Shown: piece after piece, positions 1 to 11,000 of the stretch
How positions within the stretch are numbered: position 1 is the first letter of the stretch
Layout: each line of letters opens with the position of its first letter
Assembly: GCA_905221605.1 (NCBI GenBank)
Contig: CAJNDS010002095.1
Span: 502,001 to 566,000 of the forward strand
Source of the DNA: Symbiodinium natans
Lineage: Eukaryota; Sar; Dinophyceae; Suessiales; Symbiodiniaceae
Length of the DNA: 64,000 bases
Direction of reading: 5' to 3'
Position numbers and translations under genes: made by a program
Notes under the pieces: model-generated
Databases searched by the model: none
What the model was told of the DNA's origin: nothing
The model's input: only the letters and a program-made list of their open reading frames with translations

Positions 1-1875
1 GCCTTACAGAAAGTCATGCGTGGCATGCTGGTCGGAGCTCTTGAAGCCTCCAGAGCGCCTGGGCAACACGGCGGCCTGCCTGGCCACACCTTGACACTGC
101 CAGCTGCTGCGGTGCGCGCCCACTTCTTGCACCTCCGCCACCACAACAAATCAGGGGGGGCAATCTTTGTGGACAGTGCCTCTGCATACTACGCTGTAGT
201 ACGCGACTTCCTTTGCATACCTGATGCTGAACGGGGCACAAAAGCGGAGCTACTAAAGCGCGCGGCGGCCCTCTATCAGGCAGCAGAAGACCAAGAGCGA
301 TATGTTCAAGCCATGCAGGCAGGCAACATACTTGAGGCGCTTCAGGCTCCAGAAGAGCTCTGCAGGTTCGTGACATGCCAGCTCAGGCAAACATGGTTCG
401 TCACCAGAGAGGGAGGCAGCAATGTATACTGCACCGAGTCCGGGACTGCCCCTGGCTCGCCAATCGCCGACGCACTCTTTGGCTTGATCTATGCCAAAGT
501 CCTCGCACGCATCCATGAGTCACTTGCCTGCAAGGGACTCAATGCGCAAATCTGCACTCCGTCCGGACCAGCGAGCGCGGGCGAACCAACCTGGGCAGAT
601 GACACTGCAGTGCTCTTTGTCTCGTCCTCCGCCAGCTCGGTTTGCACTGATTTAGCCGCTGCGACTGCGATTGTGCACAGCGGACTGACGAGCGTTGGAT
701 TGGTGCCCAACTTTGGACCGGGCAAGACCGAAGCCGTCCTGTATTGGAGTGGCAAAGACAGCCGCCAATCCAGACGAGCCGTCACGTGCGCTGATATACC
801 GGGTGTTGAGTTCCATGCTGATGGGAATACAATGCGAATCAGGGTCGTGCCAGGCTATGTGCACCTTGGCAGTATGCTGCGAGGAGACCTGCATGAGGCC
901 CCTGCCATACACCACAGAGAGATGCTCTTGCAAGCTGCATTCCAGCCCTTCAAAAAGAAGCTCTTATACAATAAGTACCTTTCGGTGCCCGAGAAAGTGC
1001 GTCTCTTGAGTGAAAGGGTTGTCCCAAGATACCTTTATGGATCTGGCCTTTGGAGGCTTGGCACCAAATACGAGCTGGAGGCGGCGGAAAAGCCACTCGC
1101 ACAAGTCATTCGGGCGTCGCTTAGGCCCATCCTAGGGATGACCTGCGCGGGCATCGACCTACATCAGGCCTGCGCTGCCTTGGGCTTGAACACACCCAGC
1201 GAGCTCCTTCAAGGGGAAAGATGGAGAGCATGGAATGAGCTGGCCAGAGATGCCGATGTGTTCACCTGGACAGCTTTGGTCCAGGATGGAGTCTGGCTTG
1301 CTCTGGCCAAAGATGCAGGCGCACGCATCTTAGCAGACACTGGTATTCCTATACCGGAGATGGCGGACCTTGCGGCATGCCACCAATTTGCGGTCCGTTT
1401 CCAGGCCCGCAATAAAAACGCCATCCGCGCCTACCTCCGCAGGCAAGTCCAGAACCGTGCACCCGCTGGGGATGAGCTTAAACGGGCGATGGCACTTGAC
1501 TTGCTACCCGTGCCCGTCCCACGACCTCCGGTCATCACATTGGACGCTGCACACCAGTGCGAATTGTGCCCGGCCACCTTTGACACATGGCGCCAACTCG
1601 CCACGCATAAGGCCAAGAAGCATGGATCCTGGTCACTTGCGCGCAAAGCGGCCTTTGGCACGAGGTGCGAATTATGCACCCTTGAATTTTGGGAAGCCGG
1701 ACGTTTGCGAGAACACTTGAGGCGGAGCCCAGTGTGCTTAGCGACGTATTGGGCCTCAGATGTACAGGATGAAGTGTTGAAGGCTCACCCTAGAAGCCCC
1801 AACAATTTTGCCTGGAAACCCGCTTCGCGGGTCCAGGGGCCGCAACCGTGGTGGGCGACTTTACGCCCCGGTTGA
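1..1875 (+). CDS. Non-LTR (LINE-like) retrotransposon reverse transcriptase, 5' truncated by window edge
   Basis: The frame is open from base 1 to TGA at 1873-1875; the first ATG is at 16 (619 aa from there), so the true start lies left of the window. Reverse transcriptase blocks appear in order, counted from that ATG: FVDSASAYYA (about 51-60, the first catalytic aspartate block), TAPGSP followed by a hydrophobic stretch (about 144-158), WADD (193-196, the catalytic box that is usually YADD) and YVHLGSML (about 281, thumb-proximal block). Two C2H2-type zinc fingers close the protein: CELCPATF with HKAKKH from about 515, and CELCTLEF with REHLRRSPVC from about 551. Such fingers are typical of non-LTR elements that bind target DNA. 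No endonuclease domain is visible in this part. Family-level identity is firm; the clade and activity are inferred. The frame is uninterrupted, so a recent insertion is plausible. Confidence 0.88.
   Translation, partial: ALQKVMRGMLVGALEASRAPGQHGGLPGHTLTLPAAAVRAHFLHLRHHNKSGGAIFVDSASAYYAVVRDFLCIPDAERGTKAELLKRAAALYQAAEDQERYVQAMQAGNILEALQAPEELCRFVTCQLRQTWFVTREGGSNVYCTESGTAPGSPIADALFGLIYAKVLARIHESLACKGLNAQICTPSGPASAGEPTWADDTAVLFVSSSASSVCTDLAAATAIVHSGLTSVGLVPNFGPGKTEAVLYWSGKDSRQSRRAVTCADIPGVEFHADGNTMRIRVVPGYVHLGSMLRGDLHEAPAIHHREMLLQAAFQPFKKKLLYNKYLSVPEKVRLLSERVVPRYLYGSGLWRLGTKYELEAAEKPLAQVIRASLRPILGMTCAGIDLHQACAALGLNTPSELLQGERWRAWNELARDADVFTWTALVQDGVWLALAKDAGARILADTGIPIPEMADLAACHQFAVRFQARNKNAIRAYLRRQVQNRAPAGDELKRAMALDLLPVPVPRPPVITLDAAHQCELCPATFDTWRQLATHKAKKHGSWSLARKAAFGTRCELCTLEFWEAGRLREHLRRSPVCLATYWASDVQDEVLKAHPRSPNNFAWKPASRVQGPQPWWATLRPG
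1811..1874 (+). other. Two tandem hairpins at the retrotransposon 3' coding end
   Basis: Hairpin 1 (1811-1836) pairs CCTGG with CCAGG and ACCCGC with GCGGGT around a TTC loop, with a 2-nt bulge. Hairpin 2 (1843-1874) pairs CAACCG with CGGTTG and GGGCG with CGCCC around ACTTTA, and contains the first two bases of the stop codon. In several LINE families a 3' stem-loop is the recognition site of the reverse transcriptase; that role here is inference. Confidence 0.6.
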
Positions 1876-1993
1876 CAGGCATTTTTGCCATTTTCACACA
1901 GAGACCAAGCCCGCATAGCTTTTGGCTTCGGCTGCTAGGGCTTTGCAAGTGAATCCGCAACGCGCCGCATGGCACCAGTCCGTTCCGTTAAAA
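1876..1993 (+). other. Retrotransposon 3' UTR and junction to CCCTAAA repeat
   Basis: A short non-coding tail follows the stop and ends in a run of A directly before CCCCAAACCCTAAACCCC (from about 1994). The polarity, element 3' end then C-strand telomeric repeat, is what priming on a TTTAGGG 3' end would give. The last base of the element cannot be fixed without a second copy. Confidence 0.5.
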
Positions 1994-2019
1994 AACCCCA
2001 AACCCTAAACCCCAAGAGT

Positions 2020-2075
2020 TTAGGGAGCTGGGCCAGCGGCCGGCATGACCCAGGACCAGTCGGCGCCCACCTTCG
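2020..2075 (-). CDS. Probable last exon of left gene
   Basis: GGGAACAG|CGAAGG starts a frame ending KVGADWSWVMPAAGPAP and TAA. The stop codon lies inside a telomere-like CCCTAAAC heptad. It abuts the 3' end of the plus-strand retrotransposon, so the two converge tail to tail. Confidence 0.5.
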
Positions 2076-5000
2076 CTGTTCCCAGAGAAAGGGGGTATAG
2101 GGCTTAGGGCTTAGGGCTTAGGGTTTAGGGTTTAGGGTTTAGGGTTTAGGGTTTAGGGTTTAGGGTTTAGGGTTGGGGTTTAGGGTTTAGGGCTTGAGGG
2201 ATCATAGTGATAGCAGTAGCAGAAGTGGGAATACTTGTAAACGCAGTCGTAAGAATTGGATTCCGCAGACTTGGACGATGGGTTCTTGAGGATGTAGGGC
2301 TCCAGAAAGCAGCACAAGCCCTACATGATAAGGCGTGTGTATTCATGTGCCTACACAGATATGCTCTTGTGTAAGTTGTAAAGAATACGTATACGTTCAC
2401 TTCCTTTGTTCGCGCCTGGTACATGACTCTCTATCACCACCGCTAAGTGGACTCAAGCCACAAACAGTATAAAGAAACCCAAGCCCCAGAGTGCAGAAAG
2501 CCCTTAACCCTAAACCATCTCTGGTACCTAATCAGGCCCCAAGTGTACATTGTCCAAGACAATCTCCAAAGTTTTTGTAGGGTTTAGGGTCCACCCTAAA
2601 CCCTAAACCCTAGGCCCTAAACCCCAAACCCTAAACCCTAAACCCTAAACCCTAGACCCTAAACCCTCCTACCTCAGAGCACATGAATGGGGCCCCCGGG
2701 TCGCTACTCAGTACCTACCATGCAGCCCAAATACCCTATGGTCTTAACCCTAAACCCTAAACCCTAAACCCTAAACCCTAACTATGCGGGCACATGGACC
2801 CCTAGGGTGGGGTTGAGGGCTGAGGCACCTGGCGGACAGGGGGGAGGGGGGGGGGGGGGGGGGGGGGGGAGGAGGGAGGGCTCTGAAGCAGGCTTGTAGG
2901 ACGAGGCAGGGGCTAGGTTTAGCGCTTCTCGGGTTTTGGTTCAGCTTGCTAAAAGGACATCTGTCATGAAAGGTATCGACATTAACATGGCCCCCTGGCC
3001 TCCAGCCAATGCTTCACATCCTCAGCATTGCCCTCCTTGGGGATGTAGAGCGGGGGGGGGAGGGGTACTTGGAGGTTCATGGTACTTATGAACCAATTAC
3101 AACTGTACTTCTCACCATATTAGGGCACTTAAGGAGCTTATAAGTGGGTTATAAGTATAGATATAGATATAGATATAGATATAGATATAGATATAGATAT
3201 ATTTGGATAATTAGTACCATGAACCTACAGGTAAACCCTAAACCCTAAAACCCTGAACCTCCAAGTAGTGGGTTTATAAAGGTGTATGCGTGGTTCAGGT
3301 TTGGGGCGTTGGGGTTCGTTAAGATGGACTAAGAGTTGGATGTGTTCAGGGAGTTGAGTACCCTGCATGCTACTAGTAAACCCTTGTTTAGGGTTTCGGG
3401 TTTAGGGTTTAGGGTTTAGGGTTAAGGTTTAGGCCTAACCCAAACCCAGAAACAAGAACAATAACTGAAATGCGTCCACGCTGAACCTGGAGTCTTGACA
3501 ATATCAAGCCTTGGTGACAAACTACATCTTTCACTCTGGGTTTTGGGTCGAGGTCACGGAACCCCAGACACATCAACCCTTAACCCAGCAACCCCCCCTC
3601 GCTCCCAGTAAGTAGGGAACGAGGGAACTCGGTACCTTGCATCCCTCTATCTATACCCTTTGAAGGATATAAGAGAGAGTACTTAAACCGACTTAAACCC
3701 TAAACCCTAAATTTCAAACCCTAAACCATAAACCCTTAACCCTTACTAAACCCTAATCTCAGACTCAGAAACCCAGCTCCTGCGCCGCCTGCCAGAGTTT
3801 CAAGTCGCTGCCGTAGCCTCGCCAAGAGCCACGCAAGCTGTGAAGGGGGGGGTTTAGGATTTAGGGTTTGATAGGGTTTAGGGTTTTCCCAAAATGCTTG
3901 AGAAGTTTACGCTACACTATAATCACTATAGATTCCTAAACCCTAAACCCTAAACCCTAAACCCCAAACTTCGGCCCGGCCTTCGCCGTACTCCCGCTCC
4001 GTCGCCTCCTGCGTGACGCGCAAGAGCGCCGTGCCACCAAAACCTGACCCGGGAGATGGAAGGCTCGTTTAGGGTTTAGGGTTTAGGGTTTAGGGTTTAG
4101 GGTTTAGGGTTTAGGGTTTAGGGTTTAGGGTTTAGGGTTTAGGGTTAGGGTTTAGGGCTTAGGGCTTAGGGTTGAGGGTGTAGGGAAAAGGTTTTGGGGT
4201 ATAGGGGTTCTAGGGGTTAGGGGTATAGGGTTCAGGGTATAGGGTTGGGGGTTTGGGAGATTCGGGCTGTCGTTTCTGTTGCCCAAAACAGCACAAGAAA
4301 TAATTGTAGATCTTAGGCCGCCGAAGTAGGGGCGGTGCTTCTACCCTAAACCCTAAACCCTAAACCCTAAACCCTAAACCCCCTAAACCCTAAACCCGAA
4401 ACTCTAAACCCTAAAGCCTAAACCCGAAACCCTAAACCCTAAACCCCCTAAACCCTAAACCCGAAACCCTAAACCCTAAACCCTAAAGCCTAAACCCAAT
4501 TGGAGTCCTAGGGTCCATGTTTGGATTGCAATGTCAGTGTTCGGCACCTGTGCCTGAGGCCATTAACAGAAAGTCCATGATGTTCTACAGGGAACCCTCA
4601 ACCCTCAACCCTCGAAAAACTAGGCCCCATTGGGGAAGATGGGGTTGGCGGGGGGGGGCTACCAAGCTACAACACCCTAAATCCTAAACCCTAAGTCCTA
4701 AACCCTAAACCCTGAAACCCTTAAACCCTTAAACCCTAAACCCTAAACCCTAAACCCTTAAACCCTAAACCCCAAACCCTAAACCCTTAAACCCTTAAAC
4801 CCTTAAACCCTTAAACCCTTAAACCCTAAACCCTAAACCCTAAACCCTAAACCCGGTAAGAGTTTTTTTTTTTTGTTGCGGGTGCTTTTTTGCTGTGGGT
4901 GCGGGAGCGCGTTTTTTTTTTTGCTGCGGGTGCGGGGGCGCGTTTTTTTTTGCTGCGGGTGCGGGGGGCGCGTTTTTTTTTTGCTGCGGGTGCGGGGGCG

Positions 5001-8000
5001 CGATTTGTTTTTTGTTGCGGGTGCCGTGGGGGCGCCTTTTTTTTGCTGCGGGTGCGGAGCGTTCTTGCTGTTTTCTCTATATTTTACTATGAAAACCTTT
5101 ATTTTCTCTAATTTTCAATAGGAAAACCTCTTTCTCCTCTATATTTGAATAGGAAAACCTCTTTCTTCTCTATATTTGAATATGAAAACCTCTATTTTCT
5201 CTACATTTAGCATGAAAACCTCTAGTTTTTCTAATTTCTCTATACTTCAATTCGAAAACCTCTATTTCTCTCTATTTTTGTCTATATCGTCATAGTTTTC
5301 CTCTATATTTAATGAGGAAGACATGAGAGAGGAATACATGAGAAACTTATTCTCTGTGTTATCTCAATATGTGACTTGCAATTAAAAGTGTTTCTGTTCC
5401 TCTTGTCCTAATTTTTCTAGGAAGCCCATTATTTTCTCTGTCTCTGAATAGGCAAACCTCCATTGTCTTAACATTTGAACATGAAAACCTCTATTCTCTA
5501 TATTTGAATATCAAGACCTCTACATTTTAATATGAAAACACTTTGTGTTTTCGCTATATTTTCGTATGAAAGCCTCTATTTCCTCTATGCTGTCATAGGA
5601 AGCATCTAATTTCTCTATATTGTATAGCGAAAACCTCGATTGTTCTATAGTTTCTCATTTTGTCAGTATTTTCAGACTTCTTCTCTTTTTTTCACGAGGA
5701 AGACATGAGAGAGGAATACATGAAAAGCTAATTCTCTATATTGTCATAAGAGTACATGCATTATCTCTATTTGTGACTCGTAGACAACAAGTGTTTTTGT
5801 TTATGTCTCGTCACACAAGCTCTATTTTCTCGATTCTTTACTAAGAAGACGTTTATATCTCTATTTTTAAACGGAAAATTCAACTTCCACCATAAGGTCT
5901 GAATTTTCGTAGGAAAGCAAGCATATATTCCCTCTTTCTTCAGGGGGTTGGGGGCTGCGCAGACCGCCGCATTTGAAAACACAATGCTCGCATCATGGGT
6001 TTGGAAGGGATTCGTAAGCTTTGAAGCAGGCTTGCCGGCTAAAAAAGCGGGGGGGTTGGGGGGGGCGCAGCCCCCCCCCGTTTGCAAACACAATGCTCGC
6101 ATCATCATGGGTTTGGAAGGGATTCATATGATTGAAGCAAGTTTGCCCTGCTAAAAAGCGCAGCCCCACCCCCCCCTTTCAAGCGGGGGGGAATGCTCTC
6201 ATGATGGGTTCGGAAAGGATTCATTTGCTTTGAAGCAAGCGGCATGGCTTTAAGAAGCGGGGGGTTGGGGGGGGCGCAGCCCCCCCCTATTTGCAAACCC
6301 AATGCTGGCATGATAGGCTTGGACAGGATTCATATGCTGAGAAGCGACCTGGCACGGTTTTAAAGAGGGGGGGGGGGTCGGGCGGGGTGCAGCCCTCCCT
6401 CCACCGTTTGCAAACACAATGCTCGCATGATGGCCTTGGGAAGGATTCAGTGCTTTGAAAACGCTTGCACAGTTTAAAGGAGGGGGGGCGTTGGGGACGG
6501 GGTTGGGGAGGAAATTGCAAAACAAATGACCTGGGGGGTGGGGAGGAAAGGGGGGGGCGTTTTTTTTTTGCTGCGGGTGCGGGGGTGCGTTCTTTTTTTG
6601 CTGCGGGGAGGGGGCGCGTTTTTTTTTTGCTGCGGGTGCGGGGGCGACACGCGCAGGTCACTCACTCACCTGGGGGGTGGGGAGGAGGGGGGGGGAGGGG
6701 GGGGGGGGTGCGTTTTTTTTTTTGCTGCGGGTGCGGGGCGCGTTTTTTTTTTTCTGCGGGTGCGGGGGCGACACGCGCCAGGTCACTCACTCACCTGGGG
6801 GGTGGGAGGAAGGGGGGGGGGGAGGGTGGGGGGCGCGTTTTTTTTTTGCTGCGGGTGCGGGGGCGCGTTTTTTTTTTTGCTGCGGGTGCGGGGGCGCGCT
6901 TTTTTTTGCTGCGGGTGCGGGGGCGACACGCACCAGGTCACTCACTCACCGGGGCGGCCCCCGAAAAAATCACCCACAGCAAAAAAGCACCCACAACAAA
7001 AACAAAAACATGGGTTCCACCCTAAACCCTTAAACCCTAAATCCCTAAACCCTAAACCCTTAAACCCCCCTGAGCGCAGCCTGCTGAGCCGGCTGATCCG
7101 GTTGCACCGTCGACGGCACCTCGAGCTTGGTTGGACGCAGACGAAGTTAAAGGTTTGGGGTTTAGGGCTTTGGGCTTTAGGGTTTAGGCTTTGGGGCTTT
7201 AGGGTTTAGGGAGTTTAGGGTTTAGGGTTTAGGGCTTTGGGCTTTAAAGGTTTGGGGTTTAGGGCTTTGGGCTTTAGGGTTTAGGGTTTAGGGCTTAGGA
7301 TTTAGGGTTTAGGGTTTGGGGCTTAAGGTTTTTTTCCCTAAACCCTAAACCCTAAACCCTATACCCTAAAGTATACAGGGGGGTAGTCGGGGAAGCATCC
7401 CAGGGTGAGGGTTTAAGGGAGGCTGGCGTTGATTGCTACTTCAAGCCACCCGAGCTCTCATGTTAGGGTTTAGGGTTTAGGGTTTAGGGTTCAGGGTTTA
7501 GGGTTTAGGGTTTAGGGTGTAGGGAAACGAAAGTAGAGAATTCCGGGTTATGAGGGATCTGACACACGCCGAGGCTCCGAACCCTAAGCCCCAAACGCTG
7601 AACCCTAAACCCTAAACCCGAAACCCTAAACCCTAAATAAACCCTAAACCCCTGATCAGCCAAAACCTGCCATGGACTTGTGGCACGCCCAGTGTGTGCG
7701 ACCTGTGCGTAGGAGAAGTATGCAGGGGAGTTCTCCAAATTGGGGTCCCTTTTTGGGGTCCCTATGTAGTACGGCACCTTTCTAAGAAGGACAGCCGAAA
7801 CCAAAATTCGGAGAACTACCCATAAATCAGCCTAGAGTCCATGTAGACAAGTCCACCACCCTGCCCTAAACCCTAAACCTCAAACTTCAAACCCTAGCCC
7901 CAAACCATAACCCCCCCCCCCCCACTTCTCCTCCTCAAACCGCCAAAGGTGCCCTCGATGCTGAGCATCCGGCCACGGGGGTCGCCGCCCAGGAATGCCT

Positions 8001-11000
8001 TTGAAGCGATTTAGGGTTTAGGGTTTAGGGTTTAGGGTTTAGGGTGTCAAGGGTATAAGGAGGAACCCCTAGAAGGGACCATTAATCTTTTTCCCCAATA
8101 TAACCCTTACATATACCTTGTATAGACCCCTATATACGCAGGATGTCCCCCCTTTACTAACAGTTGTGAATAAGGAGTATAATGGGGGGGGCACTATAAT
8201 CCCTATTACCCTACTTTGGAGTAGACGCTGGAACAAAGTATATACTATTCAAGTATAAGTAGCTATACAGTAATAGGGGTAAAACAAGTACTAAAGTATG
8301 GCGCTCCAAAACCCAGATTCAGGACTGCTAGCATGAGCGGGAACATCACAAAGTGAACCAGATACGTCCCACAATGAATCCTGAGCCTTCAAGCCTTCAT
8401 GGGAGTTGGGAGGGCTTCAGCGCATGTAAAATTAAATGTCTCTGCGTGTACATAAATACTGCGTAAGTAGATGCATGTGTATATACATATATGCATGTAT
8501 GTGTATGCGTCTTCTTCATATGTGCTGAAATGTCTAGGTTTCCATATCCGCAACGCCCATGCCCTAGAAACAGACCAACAAACAAAAACATATCAGAAGC
8601 TCCAGGAAGAACCGAACACACATACTCAGCGCTTGCAACCCAGACTCTTAACCCCCCGAAACAAAAACTAAACCCTAAACCCTAAACCCTAAACCCGAAA
8701 CCAGCCAAGAGTCATCCCGTGCCCCCTGCCAACCGGACTTGCTCTTCCGCCTGCTGAAGGAGGGCTATGGGGGGCTCAAAGCGGTTTAGGGTTTAGGGTT
8801 TAGGGTTTAGGGTTTAGGGTTTAGGGTTTAGGTTTAGGGTTTAGGGATTAAGGTTTAGGGCTTAGGGCTTAGGGCTTAGGGTTTTCGGGCTTAGGGTTTA
8901 GATTTTAGGTATCTGTGGGGGAGGGAGGGGAGGGTTTGAGGGTTCAGAGGGCCTTGGGGTTTGAGGGTTTGAGGGGGTGTAGGCTTTCGTGCTTGGGTGG
9001 GGGTAAGGAGCATGTAGAGTGATACAGGGTTTAGTTTAGGGTTTCGGGCTCGTTTTGGTAGTCAAAAAGGAAGGTATGAACAAAAGATGGGTGGGCCGGT
9101 GGGCTTAGGGCGGAAGCGTTTGGGATTTCAGGGTCTCAGCATTTCTTGGCTTTGGCTGTAGAGGTTTGAGCTTGCGTTTCAGGACTTGCCGTCTCTTTTG
9201 GGGTGGGTAAGAAGTCAACCATAAACCCTAAACAACCCTAAACCCTAAACCGCAGACTTTCGGTACTGTGATTCGAGACTCCTGTTGGCCTATTTGAAAT
9301 TTCAAAGTCTGATCTATTAATTGCTTAAGAACCCCCCCCCCCCCCCAAAAAAAAAAAAGACAAAAGATGTAATATAGGGATTATCATTGCATATTTTTTT
9401 GGGGGGGGTTCTTATGCACATAGTAGTTATAAACGCATCACCCAAAACCGGCCCGACGCAGCTAAACACAAAACCCTCAACACCCCCAGGCCTACGAGGC
9501 AACTAAGCCCCAAAGAAACCCTAAACCCTAAACCCTAAACCCATCAACCCCTAAACCCTAAACCCCTAACCCCTAAACCCTCAACCCTAACCCTAGCCCT
9601 AAACCCTGCAACCCTAAACGCACTGCTCGCTCCGCACTTTTTGTTCTCCACAAGACGGTGGCTCGACCCTGAACCCGAAACCCTTCACCAAAGCATCAAA
9701 CACCACAGGCCTGGTAAATGACGCCCGCCGAGCATGTGCGGTTTCCTTGGGAGACTTGTCCTGTGCCTCATGGCGAAACAAGGAGATTTGGGGATTTAGG
9801 GTTTAGGGATATAGGGTTTAGGGATTTAGGGCTTAGGGATTTGGGGATTTAGGAATTTGGGGTTTAGGGATTTAGGGTTTAGGACCAGGGTTTCGGGTGT
9901 AGGGATTTAGGTTTGGGGATAGAGTGCTCAAGGTTTAGGGTCTAGGATTTAGGGTGTTTAGGCCGATCTTGCTCCGATTATCTAGCTTGGGGCTTGGTTC
10001 AGGGTGCAAGTGTTAGGGTTTAGGGTTTAAGTCGCCTCATAAGCAAGAAACAAAAATGCAAGCTTTGGGGCCCTAAACCCTAAACTCTAAACCCGAAAAC
10101 CTAGCCCTAAACCCTAAACCCTAATATGTACCTTTGAGTTCAGCTTAGGGTGTTCGGATCGAGGGTTAATAGGGATAGGTTGAGGTTTCGGGGGATTCTG
10201 GATTTCGAGGTTGTCCGAAGAACCTATGACGAAAAACCGCAAACCGCAAACCCCAAACCCTCCTCACAAAAAAAAAAAAAAAAAAAAAAAACTACATGGG
10301 CGAGTTTAGGGTGCGTTTGGGTGTTTTGCTTGGGTTTAGGGTTTAGGGTTTAGGGTTTAGGGTTTAGGGATTAGGGATTAGGGTTTAGGGTTTGGGGTTT
10401 TTTGGGGTTGGCCTCCTCCTGCAGGTCATCGACGTCGACCTCCTCGCTCATCCCAGCCACCTGGCCATGAAAGCAAGGGGAACCAGCTGGTTTACGGTTT
10501 AGGGTTTAGGTTTTAGGGTTTAGGGTTTAGGTTTTAGGTTTTAGGTTTTAGGGTTATTTGTGTTGTGTTGCATGTGTAATTCTCCAGGGAGGGGAGGGGA
10601 AAAGAGGGGGGGGGGGGGGGCTCGAAACTCTGAAAGCTTAGGGCTTACGCGGTACAGGGTTAGGGTTTTGGGGTTTTTAAGGTTTGCGGTCTGAAGCTAG
10701 GGTTTAGGGTTGTGGGCCACTCATAACCTGCTGAGTGCTGCCTGCAGTTTGCAAGCACCCACAGATTTCCTGAAAACCCCACGCGTAGTTCCACGTTTGG
10801 GGCTTTTTGGTGGATGACAGCAGAAGGAAAATTAGTTAACCCAAACAATGCTGGACCTGCTACCCCAGACCCGAAACATGAAGCACTCGATCCTAAAGCA
10901 CAAAACCTTACATCTGAAACTCAAAAACCTGAAACCTTCAACCACAAAACCTGAAACCTTGAATCCCCAAAACTTAAACCTTAAATCCCAAAACCCCAAA

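Larger units (their letters stand above)
2097..4857. repeat. Telomere-type repeat blocks, left part
   Basis: G-orientation (TTTAGGG) blocks lie at 2097-2194, 3384-3432, 3855-3890 and 4069-4260; C-orientation (CCCTAAA) at 2590-2668, 2745-2782, 3697-3755, 3935-3970, 4344-4497 and 4673-4857. Variants such as TTAGGGC, CCCCTAAA and CCCTTAAA are mixed in. The opposite orientations alternate. Between the blocks are low-coding intron sequence, a poly-G run (about 2843-2869) and an ATAGAT hexamer array (about 3151-3202). Confidence 0.95.

Noticed and set aside
4862-5121. Open frames of repeated FFFCCGCGG type, plus strand
   Set aside because: They are three readings of the same minisatellite; all frames are open because of the repeat, and no codon bias or domain supports a protein.
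5940-6525. CRISPR-like array
   Set aside because: The ~105-bp units are contiguous tandem copies without unique spacers, and the organism is eukaryotic.
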